A stretch of 64,000 bases of DNA from Lachnospiraceae bacterium (GCA_029067085.1 JAIEFE010000019.1:62001-126000), one strand, 5' to 3'; numbered from the stretch's first letter, positions 1-8,288 are shown. The notes: generated by a model from the sequence alone, not told the origin. A program made the numbers and translations.

Positions 1-536
1 TAATCTATTTCAGCCAAATATGGCGCATTCTTGTCTTGATTTGATATTATGGCAATATCTATGGGAAAAGAGAGATTGATTTGCTGGTCATCAAATCGGA
101 TTTTCATTGATTCATTTTTATAAAAATGCTCACTAACCGTAAATATCTGCGTTGTGTTGTCCTCTAAAGATAAGAAAGCATGCCCATATCCTTGGGGAAT
201 ATAGATGTGCTGATTATCATTACCCTTCAATTCGAAAGCAGTCCATTTTTTGTACGTTGGAGAATCCTTTTGTAAATCAATGATATAATCAATACCCCGT
301 CCTGCTAAAAGATGTATTATTTTCTTCTGTGGATGACTTATGGTCTGGAAATGAATTCCATAAAAAGTTCCTTTTTTAGATATGTGATAAATTCTCTGTT
401 CTTTACATTCAAAATGGATTCCCTGCCTTGCCATTTCTTCATTGTTTATTGTTACTTCCACACAGCCTCTTATATCTTCTCTTTTATCTAAAATCAATAT
501 CTTAACGTCTTTCAACTCTGTATCTAAAATTTGCAT
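1..536 (-). CDS. dTDP-4-dehydrorhamnose 3,5-epimerase family protein (3' end outside window)
   Basis: Cupin-fold sugar epimerase of the RmlC/RfbC type, which epimerises C3 and C5 of dTDP-4-keto-6-deoxyglucose on the way to dTDP-rhamnose or related surface sugars. I translated it by hand: it starts ATG at 536 after a GGAGG ribosome site and stays open to the window edge (about 178 residues). Family signposts are DKREDIRG near residue 20, KGTFYGIHFQ near 55 (the family's RGLHFQ motif with Tyr-Gly for Arg-Gly), GRGIDYIIDL near 80 and IPQGYGHAFLSL near 113, which contains the conserved Gly-His-Ala. The weakened RGLH motif means the exact substrate is uncertain; a sugar-specific 3- or 3,5-epimerase is equally possible. 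The genes that would show a rhamnose or capsule locus lie beyond position 1. Confidence 0.82.
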   Translation of the reverse strand, partial: MQILDTELKDVKILILDKREDIRGCVEVTINNEEMARQGIHFECKEQRIYHISKKGTFYGIHFQTISHPQKKIIHLLAGRGIDYIIDLQKDSPTYKKWTAFELKGNDNQHIYIPQGYGHAFLSLEDNTTQIFTVSEHFYKNESMKIRFDDQQINLSFPIDIAIISNQDKNAPYLAEID

Positions 537-702
537 GCTGCCTCCAGTTAGTTATTATAACAATAATCTTTTTATATATTGGACTTATCCCTCGGCGTGT
601 TCTTCGCTAATCTTAACTATATTTGTTTAAGGTTTGTATGATCACCAAGGAAAAAACTGATTAAACACCGCATCTCGCCTACAAATTCATAATTTACGGA
701 TT

Positions 703-1155
703 TTAAGTTAATACCTTCTGGTATGTATAACCGACTCTTTTTTGACCATCTGCCGTTGTACATGGTCCAATTTCCATAAGAAGATAACCAGAAGATGAAT
801 ATAGCATCTGCGCAATGTGATTATCTTCAGTTGTATGGATAACAACTCTCTTAAGACCTTTTTCTTTAGTCAGACTTTCTACTGTTGATAAAATAAATTT
901 CCCTATTCCCTGATGATGATAAATAGGCTTAACCTGTAACATACCCAACTCCAATGAATCATCCGCATTGTAATCTATTCTAAACCACGCAACTGGATTC
1001 TCTGAATAAACGATATAATATGCCGAGCTTGTATCTGAAAGAAGCTTCCTCCAAACTTCATTGCTTCGATTATTACCGTGTAGAGCCTCAATATTTTGAT
1101 TATAAATCTCCATGATAAAAGGTATATCTTTTTCTGCCGCAACTGTATACTTCAT
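703..1155 (-). CDS. GNAT family N-acetyltransferase
   Basis: Acetyl-CoA-dependent N-acyltransferase of about 150 residues. The acetyl-CoA loop is visible as HHQGIGKFIL (Q/R-x-x-G-x-G/A), preceded by the beta4 strand LELGMLQVKPIYH, and the C-terminal part has the usual ASN-type alpha4 segment (NHIAQMLYSSSGY). I take the ATG at 1155 rather than an upstream in-frame ATG at 1200 because TAGGAG lies 8 bases before 1155 and the upstream ATG has no ribosome site. It sits between the epimerase and an aminoglycoside adenylyltransferase, so an antibiotic-modifying role is possible, but GNAT substrates cannot be read from sequence. Monocistronic as far as visible. Confidence 0.85.
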   Translation of the reverse strand: MKYTVAAEKDIPFIMEIYNQNIEALHGNNRSNEVWRKLLSDTSSAYYIVYSENPVAWFRIDYNADDSLELGMLQVKPIYHHQGIGKFILSTVESLTKEKGLKRVVIHTTEDNHIAQMLYSSSGYLLMEIGPCTTADGQKRVGYTYQKVLT

Positions 1156-1293
1156 TGATAATGCTCCTAAATATATTTGTTTAAGTTTATACAAATACAT
1201 GCCTGTTTCTACTTCAATTACTCCACTTATTCTGACTGCTGATTTCCTTAGTTACCCCTATAACATGATGCTGGCACCATGTTTATATGATCA

Positions 1294-2172
1294 TCAAGGA
1301 AAAATTTGTGAAGCATTTGCAGGAAGATTTTTCACTTGTTCAAGATAATATCTCGAATTTTTTGCTTCGGTATAATTATATTGGAATCCAAGTTTTTCTC
1401 CGACTTCGGGGGCAATTTCGTCCATAAGACCGCACATTATCATTACAGAATTCCACACCTGCTCCGATGTTGTTCCGCCATAAGTTTGCAGGAATCTTTC
1501 CCATACTGTTGGTTCAAGCCATCTGTACATATATTTTGCTGATTTTCCCACGCTTACAGAAAAATTTGTCTCATTACCAATTTTCCATGAAAGAATTTTC
1601 ACGAGCTGTGGTCTTACAATTCCATTTAACATATCGTGAGCAAATGGAAGCTCATTCCTCCATAATCCTTTTGCTACATTGTTTAAACACCACCAGAATT
1701 CGTTGCATACGGCAAGATATTCCATTTCCGATGGCTTTTTTACATGAAAATCAACATCGGTAGCTTCTGGAATATCCGGGAGTATTCCGTCTTTGTCAAG
1801 TAAAATCCTACATAGTTTATCATCCAAAATATCAAGCTTATCCAAAGGTTCCACGTGCAGGTCAAGACGATTACCGTCTGCAAACTGTATCAGCCAACCA
1901 TAGCATTTTTCAAAATCCACTTCCAATCCCATAGATTTGTCACACTCGTCGGGACACTGCATATAAAGCCGCTCTCCGAAACGATCTATCCATGATTTGT
2001 CCTCATAGAACGGCTTGGTTTCGGTGACGGCATAAACTATATCATAATCCTGAAAAATATCCTTTGGAGCATTTCCATTGGTTCGAGAACCGTTCATATA
2101 GACTGCTCGTATGCGCTCGTCCTCTTTTGCCGTATTAATAATTAAGTCATACATTTCCTGTTCTGTTCGCAT
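1294..2172 (-). CDS. aadE: Aminoglycoside 6-adenylyltransferase, ANT(6)/AadE type
   Basis: Nucleotidyltransferase that would adenylylate streptomycin at the 6 position using ATP, in the cytoplasm. The 292-residue length and the signature GSRTNG (residues 28-33) followed by FQDYDIVY (40-47), with the metal-binding Asp pair D42/D44, match the AadE family over the full length; the C-terminal helical domain with YNYT and YLEQVKNLP is also present. The ATG at 2172 follows AGAGGAGCT. No interrupting stop or frameshift, so the gene looks functional. No transposase, integrase or other resistance gene of the classical aadE-sat4-aphA3 cluster is adjacent, which favours a resident chromosomal homologue over a recent mobile cassette. 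Actual resistance is inferred. Confidence 0.88.
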   Translation of the reverse strand: MRTEQEMYDLIINTAKEDERIRAVYMNGSRTNGNAPKDIFQDYDIVYAVTETKPFYEDKSWIDRFGERLYMQCPDECDKSMGLEVDFEKCYGWLIQFADGNRLDLHVEPLDKLDILDDKLCRILLDKDGILPDIPEATDVDFHVKKPSEMEYLAVCNEFWWCLNNVAKGLWRNELPFAHDMLNGIVRPQLVKILSWKIGNETNFSVSVGKSAKYMYRWLEPTVWERFLQTYGGTTSEQVWNSVMIMCGLMDEIAPEVGEKLGFQYNYTEAKNSRYYLEQVKNLPANASQIFP

Positions 2173-2264
2173 AGTGAAAGCTCCTCTTTGATAAATTGCT
2201 TCATATCTGTTATCAACAACTCATTTTTGAAATGTTTCGTAGTAAAATCTTTTTTAATTAAGGC

Positions 2265-2804
2265 TTAAAACACCACCGGCAAGTCCAAATTATTGATAAT
2301 ATTCTCAGCAATAGATTCTATGCTCATTGTCCCGTCTATTACATAGTCTGAAGACGGTAGTATATCTTTTTGCATTTGGACATATGCTATCCTTGCGTAT
2401 TTTAAATATCCCTCTAATTCATTTCTTATCTCCTCACCGGAAGCATTACGCATATCTCTTAAAATTCTTCTTGCTAACGCTATATCCAAGGGAGTATCGA
2501 TAAAAACAGCTACATCTATATACTTTTTGATTTGCTCATTACAATAGGCAAAAGGGTAGTCAAGAAATAAATAATCACAAGTTCCATTATTTTGTATATT
2601 CAATATATCTTTTTCCAACGGTTCAAGGTTCCAAACATTGTAATCAGCTCCATCGAGTACCCATTGATAGAAGTTATCAACCTCTCCTTCAAATTCATAG
2701 TCATCAAAATGCAATACTTTCGTATTAGCTAATCGCATTATTATTTCATTCACTGCTGTTGTTTTTCCGCCGGATGTTACTGCTGCTATCGCAATTACTT
2801 TCAT
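2265..2804 (-). CDS. P-loop kinase, uridine-kinase-like
   Basis: Small cytoplasmic P-loop NTPase of 179 residues. The Walker A is AAVTSGGKTT directly after the first beta strand (MKVIAI), and a LHFDDYEFEG segment near residue 34 matches the phosphate-acceptor strand of uridine kinase/phosphoribulokinase-like enzymes; LFLDYPFAY near 78 is the Walker B strand, and RRILRDM near 112 resembles the arginine-rich lid. I start at ATG 2804, 8 bases after GTGAGGTG, not at the upstream in-frame ATG (2825). The substrate is unknown; nucleosides, sugars or an antibiotic are all possible given the neighbouring aadE. The last codons of the gene share an 18-base identity with a different gene at about 7234-7251 (see findings), so the C-terminus may be atypical. 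Confidence 0.7.
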   Translation of the reverse strand: MKVIAIAAVTSGGKTTAVNEIIMRLANTKVLHFDDYEFEGEVDNFYQWVLDGADYNVWNLEPLEKDILNIQNNGTCDYLFLDYPFAYCNEQIKKYIDVAVFIDTPLDIALARRILRDMRNASGEEIRNELEGYLKYARIAYVQMQKDILPSSDYVIDGTMSIESIAENIINNLDLPVVF

Positions 2805-2825
2805 AATAATGCACCTCACTTTCAA

Positions 2826-3204
2826 TCATATGGAAGCATGGCTGCCGTCACCCGTGCGATGATCTCCAACAGTTCATCCGTGGAATTCTCTGACAGGTCT
2901 TTCAGATAATCCTTTGGTAAGTTAAGCTCCCTGAATGCCGCAATGCTCTGCAGCCGGTTGATCAGCATCAGCAAAGCGCTGTCCACTTTCCGCTCCCCTC
3001 ATAGTATACAATGGGCAGGATCGGAGGATACCGGAAGTTTTTCGTCTTGCTGATCCCCTTCTTTTTCTTCTCCATCTCCTTTTCATAGTCTTCCCATATG
3101 TAGACCATGTAGCGGAGAAGCTGCATACTCACATTATAATCAACAACACTATTATGAGAAAAAATCTTTATTTCCATAGAAAATAATTCTTTCTTCTCCC
3201 CCAA
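2826..3204 (-). pseudogene. Decayed Rpn-family (PD-(D/E)XK) nuclease remnant
   Basis: Two pieces of one protein family lie in different frames. Positions 3204-2968 encode NSVVDYNVSMQLLRYMVYIW, then GISKTKNFRYPPILPIVYYE up to SGKWTA; about 2990-2826, in another frame, encode LLMLINRLQSIAAF and later ELLEIIARVTAAML. In intact recombination-promoting nuclease (Rpn, PDDEXK_2) proteins these are the central and C-terminal regions. Here the catalytic N-terminus is missing and the middle is deleted and frameshifted. The first piece could only start at a TTG without a convincing ribosome site. It fills the gap between the serine hydrolase and the kinase and marks this region as recombination-prone. 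No terminal repeats were seen. Confidence 0.72.
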
Positions 3205-4326
3205 TCAACATGAATAATATATATTAAATATTTCCATCTGTATCTGTTTTGTCATATCCCACACGTCACAATCCTGATTCGACAAGATCGTCACCGATAT
3301 ATCTTCTTTCGGATAATAGCTAAATCTGGCGGCAACGCCGTCATTCTGACCGTCTTTATAGATGCAGAAAGGCTCTTTACGGTCCGGTAGGAAAAGAAAC
3401 TCAAATGCATAACCGTTTCTTTCATATAATCCGGGAATACCCCACCATTCTTTTTCCCGAGTATACGGGCAGTGGGCCGTGAGAAGCAGGTTAGCATGCG
3501 TATCATCCAACAGGATATTCTTTTGTATCGCAGTCAAGAAAAGATTCATATCTTCCGCTGTTGTATACGCCCCTCCGTCCGGCGTTCCCATAGGTGGAAA
3601 ACAGTAAATATTTTTCTTATATCCAATCACCTTTCCGTCTTCGTTGTACAAATTCAAATAACCTTCAGCCGTATTTTCATTGACATCATCCATTGATAAA
3701 AAAGCGGTATTTCTCATTCCCGCTCTCCGAAACACATTTTCTGTCACGTATTCCCGATAGTTTTTGCCTGTGATTTTTTCTATTGCAAGCCCTAACAGAA
3801 CAAAGGAGCAGTTACAATACCGGACATCCGAACCCGGTTCAAAATTAGGCTTCTTATAAGCAAAATTTTTTAAAAAATCTCTGCATTCCTTAATTGCATA
3901 ATTAGGCGATGTAACAAAAAGATCGGAATATTGTTCTCCTGCCTCCTCTTCCGCATCGTCATGAATACCGGACGTATGGTTCAATAGCTGCTCGATCGTA
4001 ACCTTAGGAGAAATTTCCGTTCCTTCCAAGTCTATAATTTGCGTTATGAAATCTGACAGTTTCAGTTTTTTCTCCTGCACCAGCTGCAGAACAGCCGTTG
4101 CCGTAAACACCTTCGTAATAGACGCCGTATCAAATTTTGTGTCGATTTTATTGGGTATTTTAAATGCCCGGTTTGCAAAACCATACGCCCCCGAAAATAC
4201 TGTATGTCCCTTGCATTTCACCATACATACTCCGCTAAACCGATCACTTCCGGCCCAATCTTCACATAATGTTTCCGCCACATCTTTTATTCTACTATTA
4301 ATCAGTTCCATATTCTGTTCTTTCAT
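3205..4326 (-). CDS. Serine hydrolase, beta-lactamase/DD-peptidase fold
   Basis: 373-residue member of the class C beta-lactamase/AmpC-EstB-like superfamily. The nucleophile motif SITK is at residues 69-72, the second motif YCN at 170-172, and the family's GGAYTTAEDMNLF helix lies near residue 256. No signal peptide is seen, so it probably acts in the cytoplasm; small-molecule esterase or D-peptidase activity is more likely than true beta-lactamase. The ATG at 4326 has only a distant GAGGAA; an ATG five codons in is an alternative. The stop codon abuts the Rpn remnant, which suggests that the downstream neighbour was replaced by recombination. Substrate unknown. Confidence 0.82.
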   Translation of the reverse strand: MKEQNMELINSRIKDVAETLCEDWAGSDRFSGVCMVKCKGHTVFSGAYGFANRAFKIPNKIDTKFDTASITKVFTATAVLQLVQEKKLKLSDFITQIIDLEGTEISPKVTIEQLLNHTSGIHDDAEEEAGEQYSDLFVTSPNYAIKECRDFLKNFAYKKPNFEPGSDVRYCNCSFVLLGLAIEKITGKNYREYVTENVFRRAGMRNTAFLSMDDVNENTAEGYLNLYNEDGKVIGYKKNIYCFPPMGTPDGGAYTTAEDMNLFLTAIQKNILLDDTHANLLLTAHCPYTREKEWWGIPGLYERNGYAFEFLFLPDRKEPFCIYKDGQNDGVAARFSYYPKEDISVTILSNQDCDVWDMTKQIQMEIFNIYYSC

Positions 4327-4415
4327 ATTAAAATTATATTCCTCACCAAATTTATAAAACTACTTTGATCTGCAGTTCAAACAAGTCAATTCCGTAATTT
4401 TAGTCATATTTTTTA

Positions 4416-5006
4416 CTATAGTACTCTATTCAAAAGTTCCTCAAAATTATGAACCATGTCCCCTTCATATGGTACATCTCTGCTATTAAACAAAACTGTA
4501 TTCATTCCTGCCTTCTTGGCTGCCCCCAAATATCCCCTCCTGTCATCTATGTACAAACATTCTGCCGCCTTAACTGCCAGATTCTCTATGGTAAGCTGAT
4601 AAATACGCTCGTCAGGTTTTCGAATTTTCAGATTGCCGCTTATACTGATTACATCAAAATATTGATTTATATTAAATTTCTCACGCAAATACTGACTCCA
4701 TCTACTTGTATCATTTGATATGATAGCTAACTTGTATTTCTTTCTAACAAAATTAATAAAGTCCAAAAAACCATCATTTAGTTCAATTGTATCCAAATAA
4801 TCCTTTTCGATTTTTTCTAAATCGCCTTGAAATCCTAATGCCGCCCATACCTCTAAAGAAGTCATTTCACCCATTCCGGCTTTATCCCATGGTTTGCGTA
4901 TTTCTTCCGGATCAAGATTAGGAAAAGTCTTTTGAACGTATGGAACAAAATCATCTCCTGTTTGTTTTACGATTACGCCATACATGTCTAGTATGATAGC
5001 TTTCAT
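4416..5006 (-). CDS. HAD family hydrolase (phosphatase)
   Basis: 196-residue haloacid dehalogenase-like hydrolase with all four motifs: I at the N-terminus, DMYGV (the usual second Asp is replaced by Tyr, as in DxYGV/DxFGV subfamilies); II IISND near residue 95; III Lys in IRKPDERIY near 128; IV LYIDDRRG near 150. The spacing between motifs I and II contains a small helical cap (subfamily IA). The Tyr at motif I position +2 is found in IA members that act on small phosphorylated metabolites; a missing acid/base Asp may reduce phosphatase activity. Single gene, leftward, cytoplasmic. Substrate unknown. Confidence 0.85.
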   Translation of the reverse strand: MKAIILDMYGVIVKQTGDDFVPYVQKTFPNLDPEEIRKPWDKAGMGEMTSLEVWAALGFQGDLEKIEKDYLDTIELNDGFLDFINFVRKKYKLAIISNDTSRWSQYLREKFNINQYFDVISISGNLKIRKPDERIYQLTIENLAVKAAECLYIDDRRGYLGAAKKAGMNTVLFNSRDVPYEGDMVHNFEELLNRVL

Positions 5007-5094
5007 TCCATCTGTTCCCTCATCTTGTATATCTCTATTTTTGCAACAGTCTTCCCCTTAACTACTCCAAAATCTGGTATTTATACTTAAATTC

Positions 5095-5213
5095 CTATGT
5101 GAATGAATACTCACACTCTGCCTGTCCAATTCGATAAGTACATTCAACAATTTCGCCAGAATTCATTTTTTCAATATATGCCAGACACCTAAAAACCATC
5201 TTACAAATCCTCC
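5095..5213 (-). pseudogene. Internally deleted histidine phosphatase copy (34-codon remnant)
   Basis: Close copy of both ends of the intact histidine phosphatase gene at 8289-8849, with everything between removed. Reading leftward, a GGAGG ribosome site and the initiation ATG (5199) are joined directly to the C-terminal coding segment (VFRCLAYIEK ... CTYRIGQAECEYSF), then TAG at 5095. In the intact gene the same segment begins at the Met of GHGMVFRCL, so the deletion joined the start ATG to this internal ATG. It has a start, ribosome site and stop and could in principle make a 34-residue peptide, but all catalytic residues are gone. It shows past duplication and deletion in this region. Confidence 0.8.
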
Positions 5214-5234
5214 TACACAGTGTCCATATAAAAG

Positions 5235-5357
5235 CTATGCCGAGCAACTTTTCCCTTGGTATATGTTTTTAAATGCATCAGGATAACACTCATAAACCAT
5301 AGTGAGACCATTTTCGTCTGTCGAAATATAAAAATCAAAATCATCCTTTTTCTTTTT
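5235..5357 (-). pseudogene. Fragment of an unrecognised coding sequence
   Basis: A 40-codon open stretch between stops with no start codon near its 5' end. It reads KKKKDDFDFYISTDENG, then LTMVYECYPDAFKNIYQGKS and a stop. The amino-acid pattern looks like real protein (alternating beta-strand pattern, no low-complexity sequence) and is probably the C-terminal tail of a lost gene. It lies immediately upstream of the histidine phosphatase remnant within a 411-base stretch (5007-5417) that has no intact gene. Family not recognised. Confidence 0.35.
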
Positions 5358-5417
5358 TCACTCGGACTCGACGGCTGAATATCAATTAAATAAATATCTT
5401 ACCAGAAATGTTAAATA

Positions 5418-6566
5418 TCAGTGAGTGTTTAACCATATAAGAATTTTATCGGCTACAATAGGATTCATAAGTGGCAATTGAAATCCCGATACTAACTTAT
5501 ATCCTATTTTATCAATACTTTTCTTCTTATTTACTCTGCATTCTCTAAAAGTAAAATCTGTGTTTTCAAACTTTTCAATCTTTATATATTCCAAGACACA
5601 CTTTTTAATATACTCTATAGATGCTTCACTATAATACGGATCTTCCTGTACATAACCAAACAATATTGGTATATTCTTTGAGATTAAAGAATTTATATAC
5701 CCTACATCAAATTCCACTCCTGTACCACATAAGGATACTATTCCGCTTATCGGTATCATACTCAACATATCCATCAATAGTCTATTAGATCTCCCATGTG
5801 CTAACAAGTAAATTCTTCCAGAAAATTTTTCTTTTTTCATTATTTCTAAAAATAATTTTCCTAGATTACTGGCATCTGCCTCACAAGCATTATTTAAATC
5901 TTTAAATTCCCTTTCACATCGCAATGTAGCAAAGCCTTCCCTTACTAATTTATCTGAAAGTTCTTCATAAGTTCCCACATTGCTAACTATCTCATATCTG
6001 CCTTTACGCAGTATACGAAAATTCCCATTCACATCCTCAGTAATAAAATAACTTTCCGGAAGAATAATTACTAACTTTTCTACTTTTTCCTTTCTTAAAT
6101 GCGTATAAACATAATGGTAAATATAATCATTAGCATCTCCTGCTATTATACTTCCTTGATTTTCTTGTAAATCAATAGTTTCTCTAATATAAACTGGATC
6201 TTTACCATCTCTGGCATCAAATATACCTAATGCTATGGTCCAGAACAATTCTGCTAAAATTATAATAATCCCTATACTTGGAAACTTTTGCAAAAGATAT
6301 TCTTTTTTCTCTATATCCAGTATAAACCAGCCAATTACCGATAATACGGCCATTATTTCATTAAAAATATTAATGAATAAATAAGAACGATCAACTTGCT
6401 CTATCCAAATTGGGAAGCCAAATAACATCTTATGTATGTCTGATCTGAAAATTACCTTTTTCTTTCTCCTAAATACCCCTTCAGACGCATTTACCCATGA
6501 ATATAAGATAAGTCCTATTGGCCCTATGAAAAAATAAATAATCCATTTTACTTTTATTCTGAGCAT
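5418..6566 (-). CDS. Membrane-anchored protein with alpha/beta-hydrolase-like domain, family not recognised
   Basis: 382 residues. The N-terminus holds three hydrophobic segments (about residues 8-25, 64-84 and 96-116). A soluble domain follows that alternates strands and helices: KLVIILPESYF near 165, a helical stretch, then IYLLAHGRSNRLLMDMLS near 252. This resembles a nucleophile elbow (Gly-Arg-Ser), and GIVSLCGTG and ILFGYVQEDPYYSEASIEYIKK match the strand-loop that usually carries the acid and the dimer contact in alpha/beta hydrolases. This assignment is structural inference; the elbow lacks the canonical second Gly. Low GC and isolated between two gene remnants, suggesting acquisition. 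Stop at 5418; ATG at 6566 lacks a strong ribosome site. Confidence 0.6.
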   Translation of the reverse strand: MLRIKVKWIIYFFIGPIGLILYSWVNASEGVFRRKKKVIFRSDIHKMLFGFPIWIEQVDRSYLFINIFNEIMAVLSVIGWFILDIEKKEYLLQKFPSIGIIIILAELFWTIALGIFDARDGKDPVYIRETIDLQENQGSIIAGDANDYIYHYVYTHLRKEKVEKLVIILPESYFITEDVNGNFRILRKGRYEIVSNVGTYEELSDKLVREGFATLRCEREFKDLNNACEADASNLGKLFLEIMKKEKFSGRIYLLAHGRSNRLLMDMLSMIPISGIVSLCGTGVEFDVGYINSLISKNIPILFGYVQEDPYYSEASIEYIKKCVLEYIKIEKFENTDFTFRECRVNKKKSIDKIGYKLVSGFQLPLMNPIVADKILIWLNTH

Positions 6567-6641
6567 TCTTCATGATTCTCCAATTACATCATTGATTCTG
6601 AATTGTTGATTTTCTGTTGCCAAAATGTTGCCATACATTCA

Positions 6642-7160
6642 TTATAACAAATTTTCGCATCGGCTCCTAATATAACTTAACCCTTCTGCCATCACTCTGT
6701 CATAACTATTTTCATAATCTCTTAATGTGATACAACATTCGATATCGGGTTTGATGCCCACATTGTTATAATCTACCATATCATCCGTCAGACATTTCTG
6801 TGTGCACACCGCATATTTTCCGCCACCGGGAAGCGAATGAATCAGCGGTTGTCCGTTCGTTCCGGCGCTTCTTTCGCCGATTAACACAGCCCTGCCTTCA
6901 TTTTTCATCATAAGAAGAAAGGATTCCGCAGCGCATGCCGTAATTCCTCCCGTCAATACCGCAACAGGTTTGTCCGTATGGAAGGGTGCCTCAAAAACAT
7001 CCGGCTTTGTCGTGTTGTCTGTCAGTTTCTTTTCGCTGTCTCCGCCATGTGCTGCTTTAGCTGAACGGCGTTTTGATACAAATTCTCCTTCACGTCACTT
7101 GTGCAGGCATGAAATCCGATAATACCTATGTTATCCTCAATGTAGATAGGCGGTGTATTT
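6642..7160 (-). pseudogene. S41 (tail-specific/C-terminal processing) peptidase remnant
   Basis: Two segments of one S41-type protein are out of frame with each other. Upstream (7160-7042) reads PPIYIEDNIGIIGFHACTSD and ends in a stop after AETAKRN. From about 7040 a second frame reads DNTTKPDVFEAPFHTDKPVA, VLTGGITACAAESFLLMMK, IGERSAGTNGQPLIHSLPG and NNVGIKPDIECCITL. In intact S41 peptidases the catalytic Ser lies in the segment corresponding to TGGITACAAE, where Ser is now replaced (Thr-Ala-Cys-Ala), and VGIKPDIE is the conserved C-terminal motif. The N-terminus is absent. An ATG at 6956 opens a 104-codon frame, but it would encode only the C-terminal third. Confidence 0.75.
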
Positions 7161-7161
7161 A

Positions 7162-7770
7162 TTACTTGACATAAGACATATCGCTTATTCTCTTAATACA
7201 TCTTTTTCCTTCATTGTTTTCAAACATAAAGGAAACGCCACCGGCAAGTCCAAATATTTCACTTGTATTTATGGTTTCAATGCTAAGCCCAAGAAACATT
7301 GTATTAAAGACACTTAACAAATCTCCATGAGAAACAATTATGATATTTTCATCATCACTTGACATTACTTCATCAAAAAAGGGTTTTAATCTATTCCACT
7401 CATCCCTACGGCTTTCTGCGTCAGAAAACAATCTGTCATCAATAGTCTTCTCTTCCATTTCAAGATTTTCACGAAGCCATTGAACCGATTTACCACAACA
7501 TCTACCCAGATTTCTTTCCCGCAATTCAGTTCTTAAAATAGGAGTTAAGCCTAAATATTTACCCACATTTTCAGCCGTCTGTCTTGCACGTAATAAATCA
7601 GATGAATACATAACAAACTTTTTATCAGATAGCTCTTCCTTTAACTTTTCTCCAATTCTATTTGCTTGTTCCACACCCAGTTCCGATAATTCCCAATCCG
7701 TCCAGGAACCAACCATACCATTTGTATGGTGAACTGATTGTGTATGTTGGATGGTAATAATTGTTTTCAT
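7162..7770 (-). CDS. Histidine phosphatase family protein (QHT variant)
   Basis: 202-residue member of the phosphoglycerate-mutase-like histidine phosphatase branch. The catalytic RHG motif appears here as QHT in TIQHTQSVHHTNG, so the phospho-accepting His is kept but the preceding Arg is Gln and the Gly is Thr. The second catalytic His is in IVSHGDLLSVF near 155, and RARQTAENV near 63 supplies the phosphate-binding Arg. I use ATG 7770, which follows AGGAGG, rather than an in-frame start six codons upstream. The QHT..HHTNG form recurs in Firmicutes and may mark a distinct substrate class. It lies 32 bases after a GNAT gene in the same direction, probably co-transcribed. Confidence 0.82.
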   Translation of the reverse strand: MKTIITIQHTQSVHHTNGMVGSWTDWELSELGVEQANRIGEKLKEELSDKKFVMYSSDLLRARQTAENVGKYLGLTPILRTELRERNLGRCCGKSVQWLRENLEMEEKTIDDRLFSDAESRRDEWNRLKPFFDEVMSSDDENIIIVSHGDLLSVFNTMFLGLSIETINTSEIFGLAGGVSFMFENNEGKRCIKRISDMSYVK

Positions 7771-7802
7771 AAGAATCCTCCTGCGCAACTCATACTACTT
7801 TA

Positions 7803-8240
7803 TCACTCGATTTCTATTATCTTATATAATCCATTTGCGATAATATCAAACCCCATTTTCTCATAAAACGGTTCTTTCCCTTTAGCAGAAACACCTCCGA
7901 CTGTTGTAAACTTTCCGGTCATAGAATTTGCTTTTGCATAATCAACTAAATGATTAACAATCATAGTCCCAATACCTTTTCGTTGAAATTGTGGTAAAAT
8001 TATTATTTCTTGAAGATACCAATACATAGCACCATCTCCAACAAGTCTACCCATTCCCACAAGTTCGCCATTATAGATTGCAGAAACATTTATTAACCCA
8101 TTTTGCAAAGCCTTTCTAGCATGATCCACTGGTACCTCAGCAAATCCTGTTTCGATTCGCAATCTTACAAAGTCCTCGGCTTTCAAAATATTATCAACAA
8201 GCAGCACTTCTTCGCAAATTTTCTTGTCCAACTCTTTCAT
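7803..8240 (-). CDS. GNAT family N-acetyltransferase
   Basis: 145-residue acetyltransferase. The beta4-alpha3 acetyl-CoA site is QFQRKGIGTMIVNHLVDYA (R/Q-x-x-G-x-G at 93-98), preceded by YWYLQEIIILP, and the C-terminal half has KEPFYEKMGF, the Tyr that often acts as general acid. Full length, with the normal N-terminal helix pair (VDHARKALQNG). Lies between two histidine phosphatase genes, all leftward with short gaps (32 and 48 bases), so a common transcript is likely. Acceptor substrate unknown. Confidence 0.87.
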   Translation of the reverse strand: MKELDKKICEEVLLVDNILKAEDFVRLRIETGFAEVPVDHARKALQNGLINVSAIYNGELVGMGRLVGDGAMYWYLQEIIILPQFQRKGIGTMIVNHLVDYAKANSMTGKFTTVGGVSAKGKEPFYEKMGFDIIANGLYKIIEIE

Positions 8241-8288
8241 TGCAACCTCCTAAATTATTTTTTCTTGATCAAACATATAATAAAATCA

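Noticed and set aside
442..630. 62-codon rightward frame near the epimerase start
   Set aside because: It covers the epimerase start and ribosome site on the other strand and has a random hydrophobic composition.
637..1320. Similar GTATGATCAYCAAGGAAAAA sequences at about 636-655 and 1285-1304
   Set aside because: A short near-repeat; one copy is the aadE 3' end. Too short to support a duplication or element boundary.
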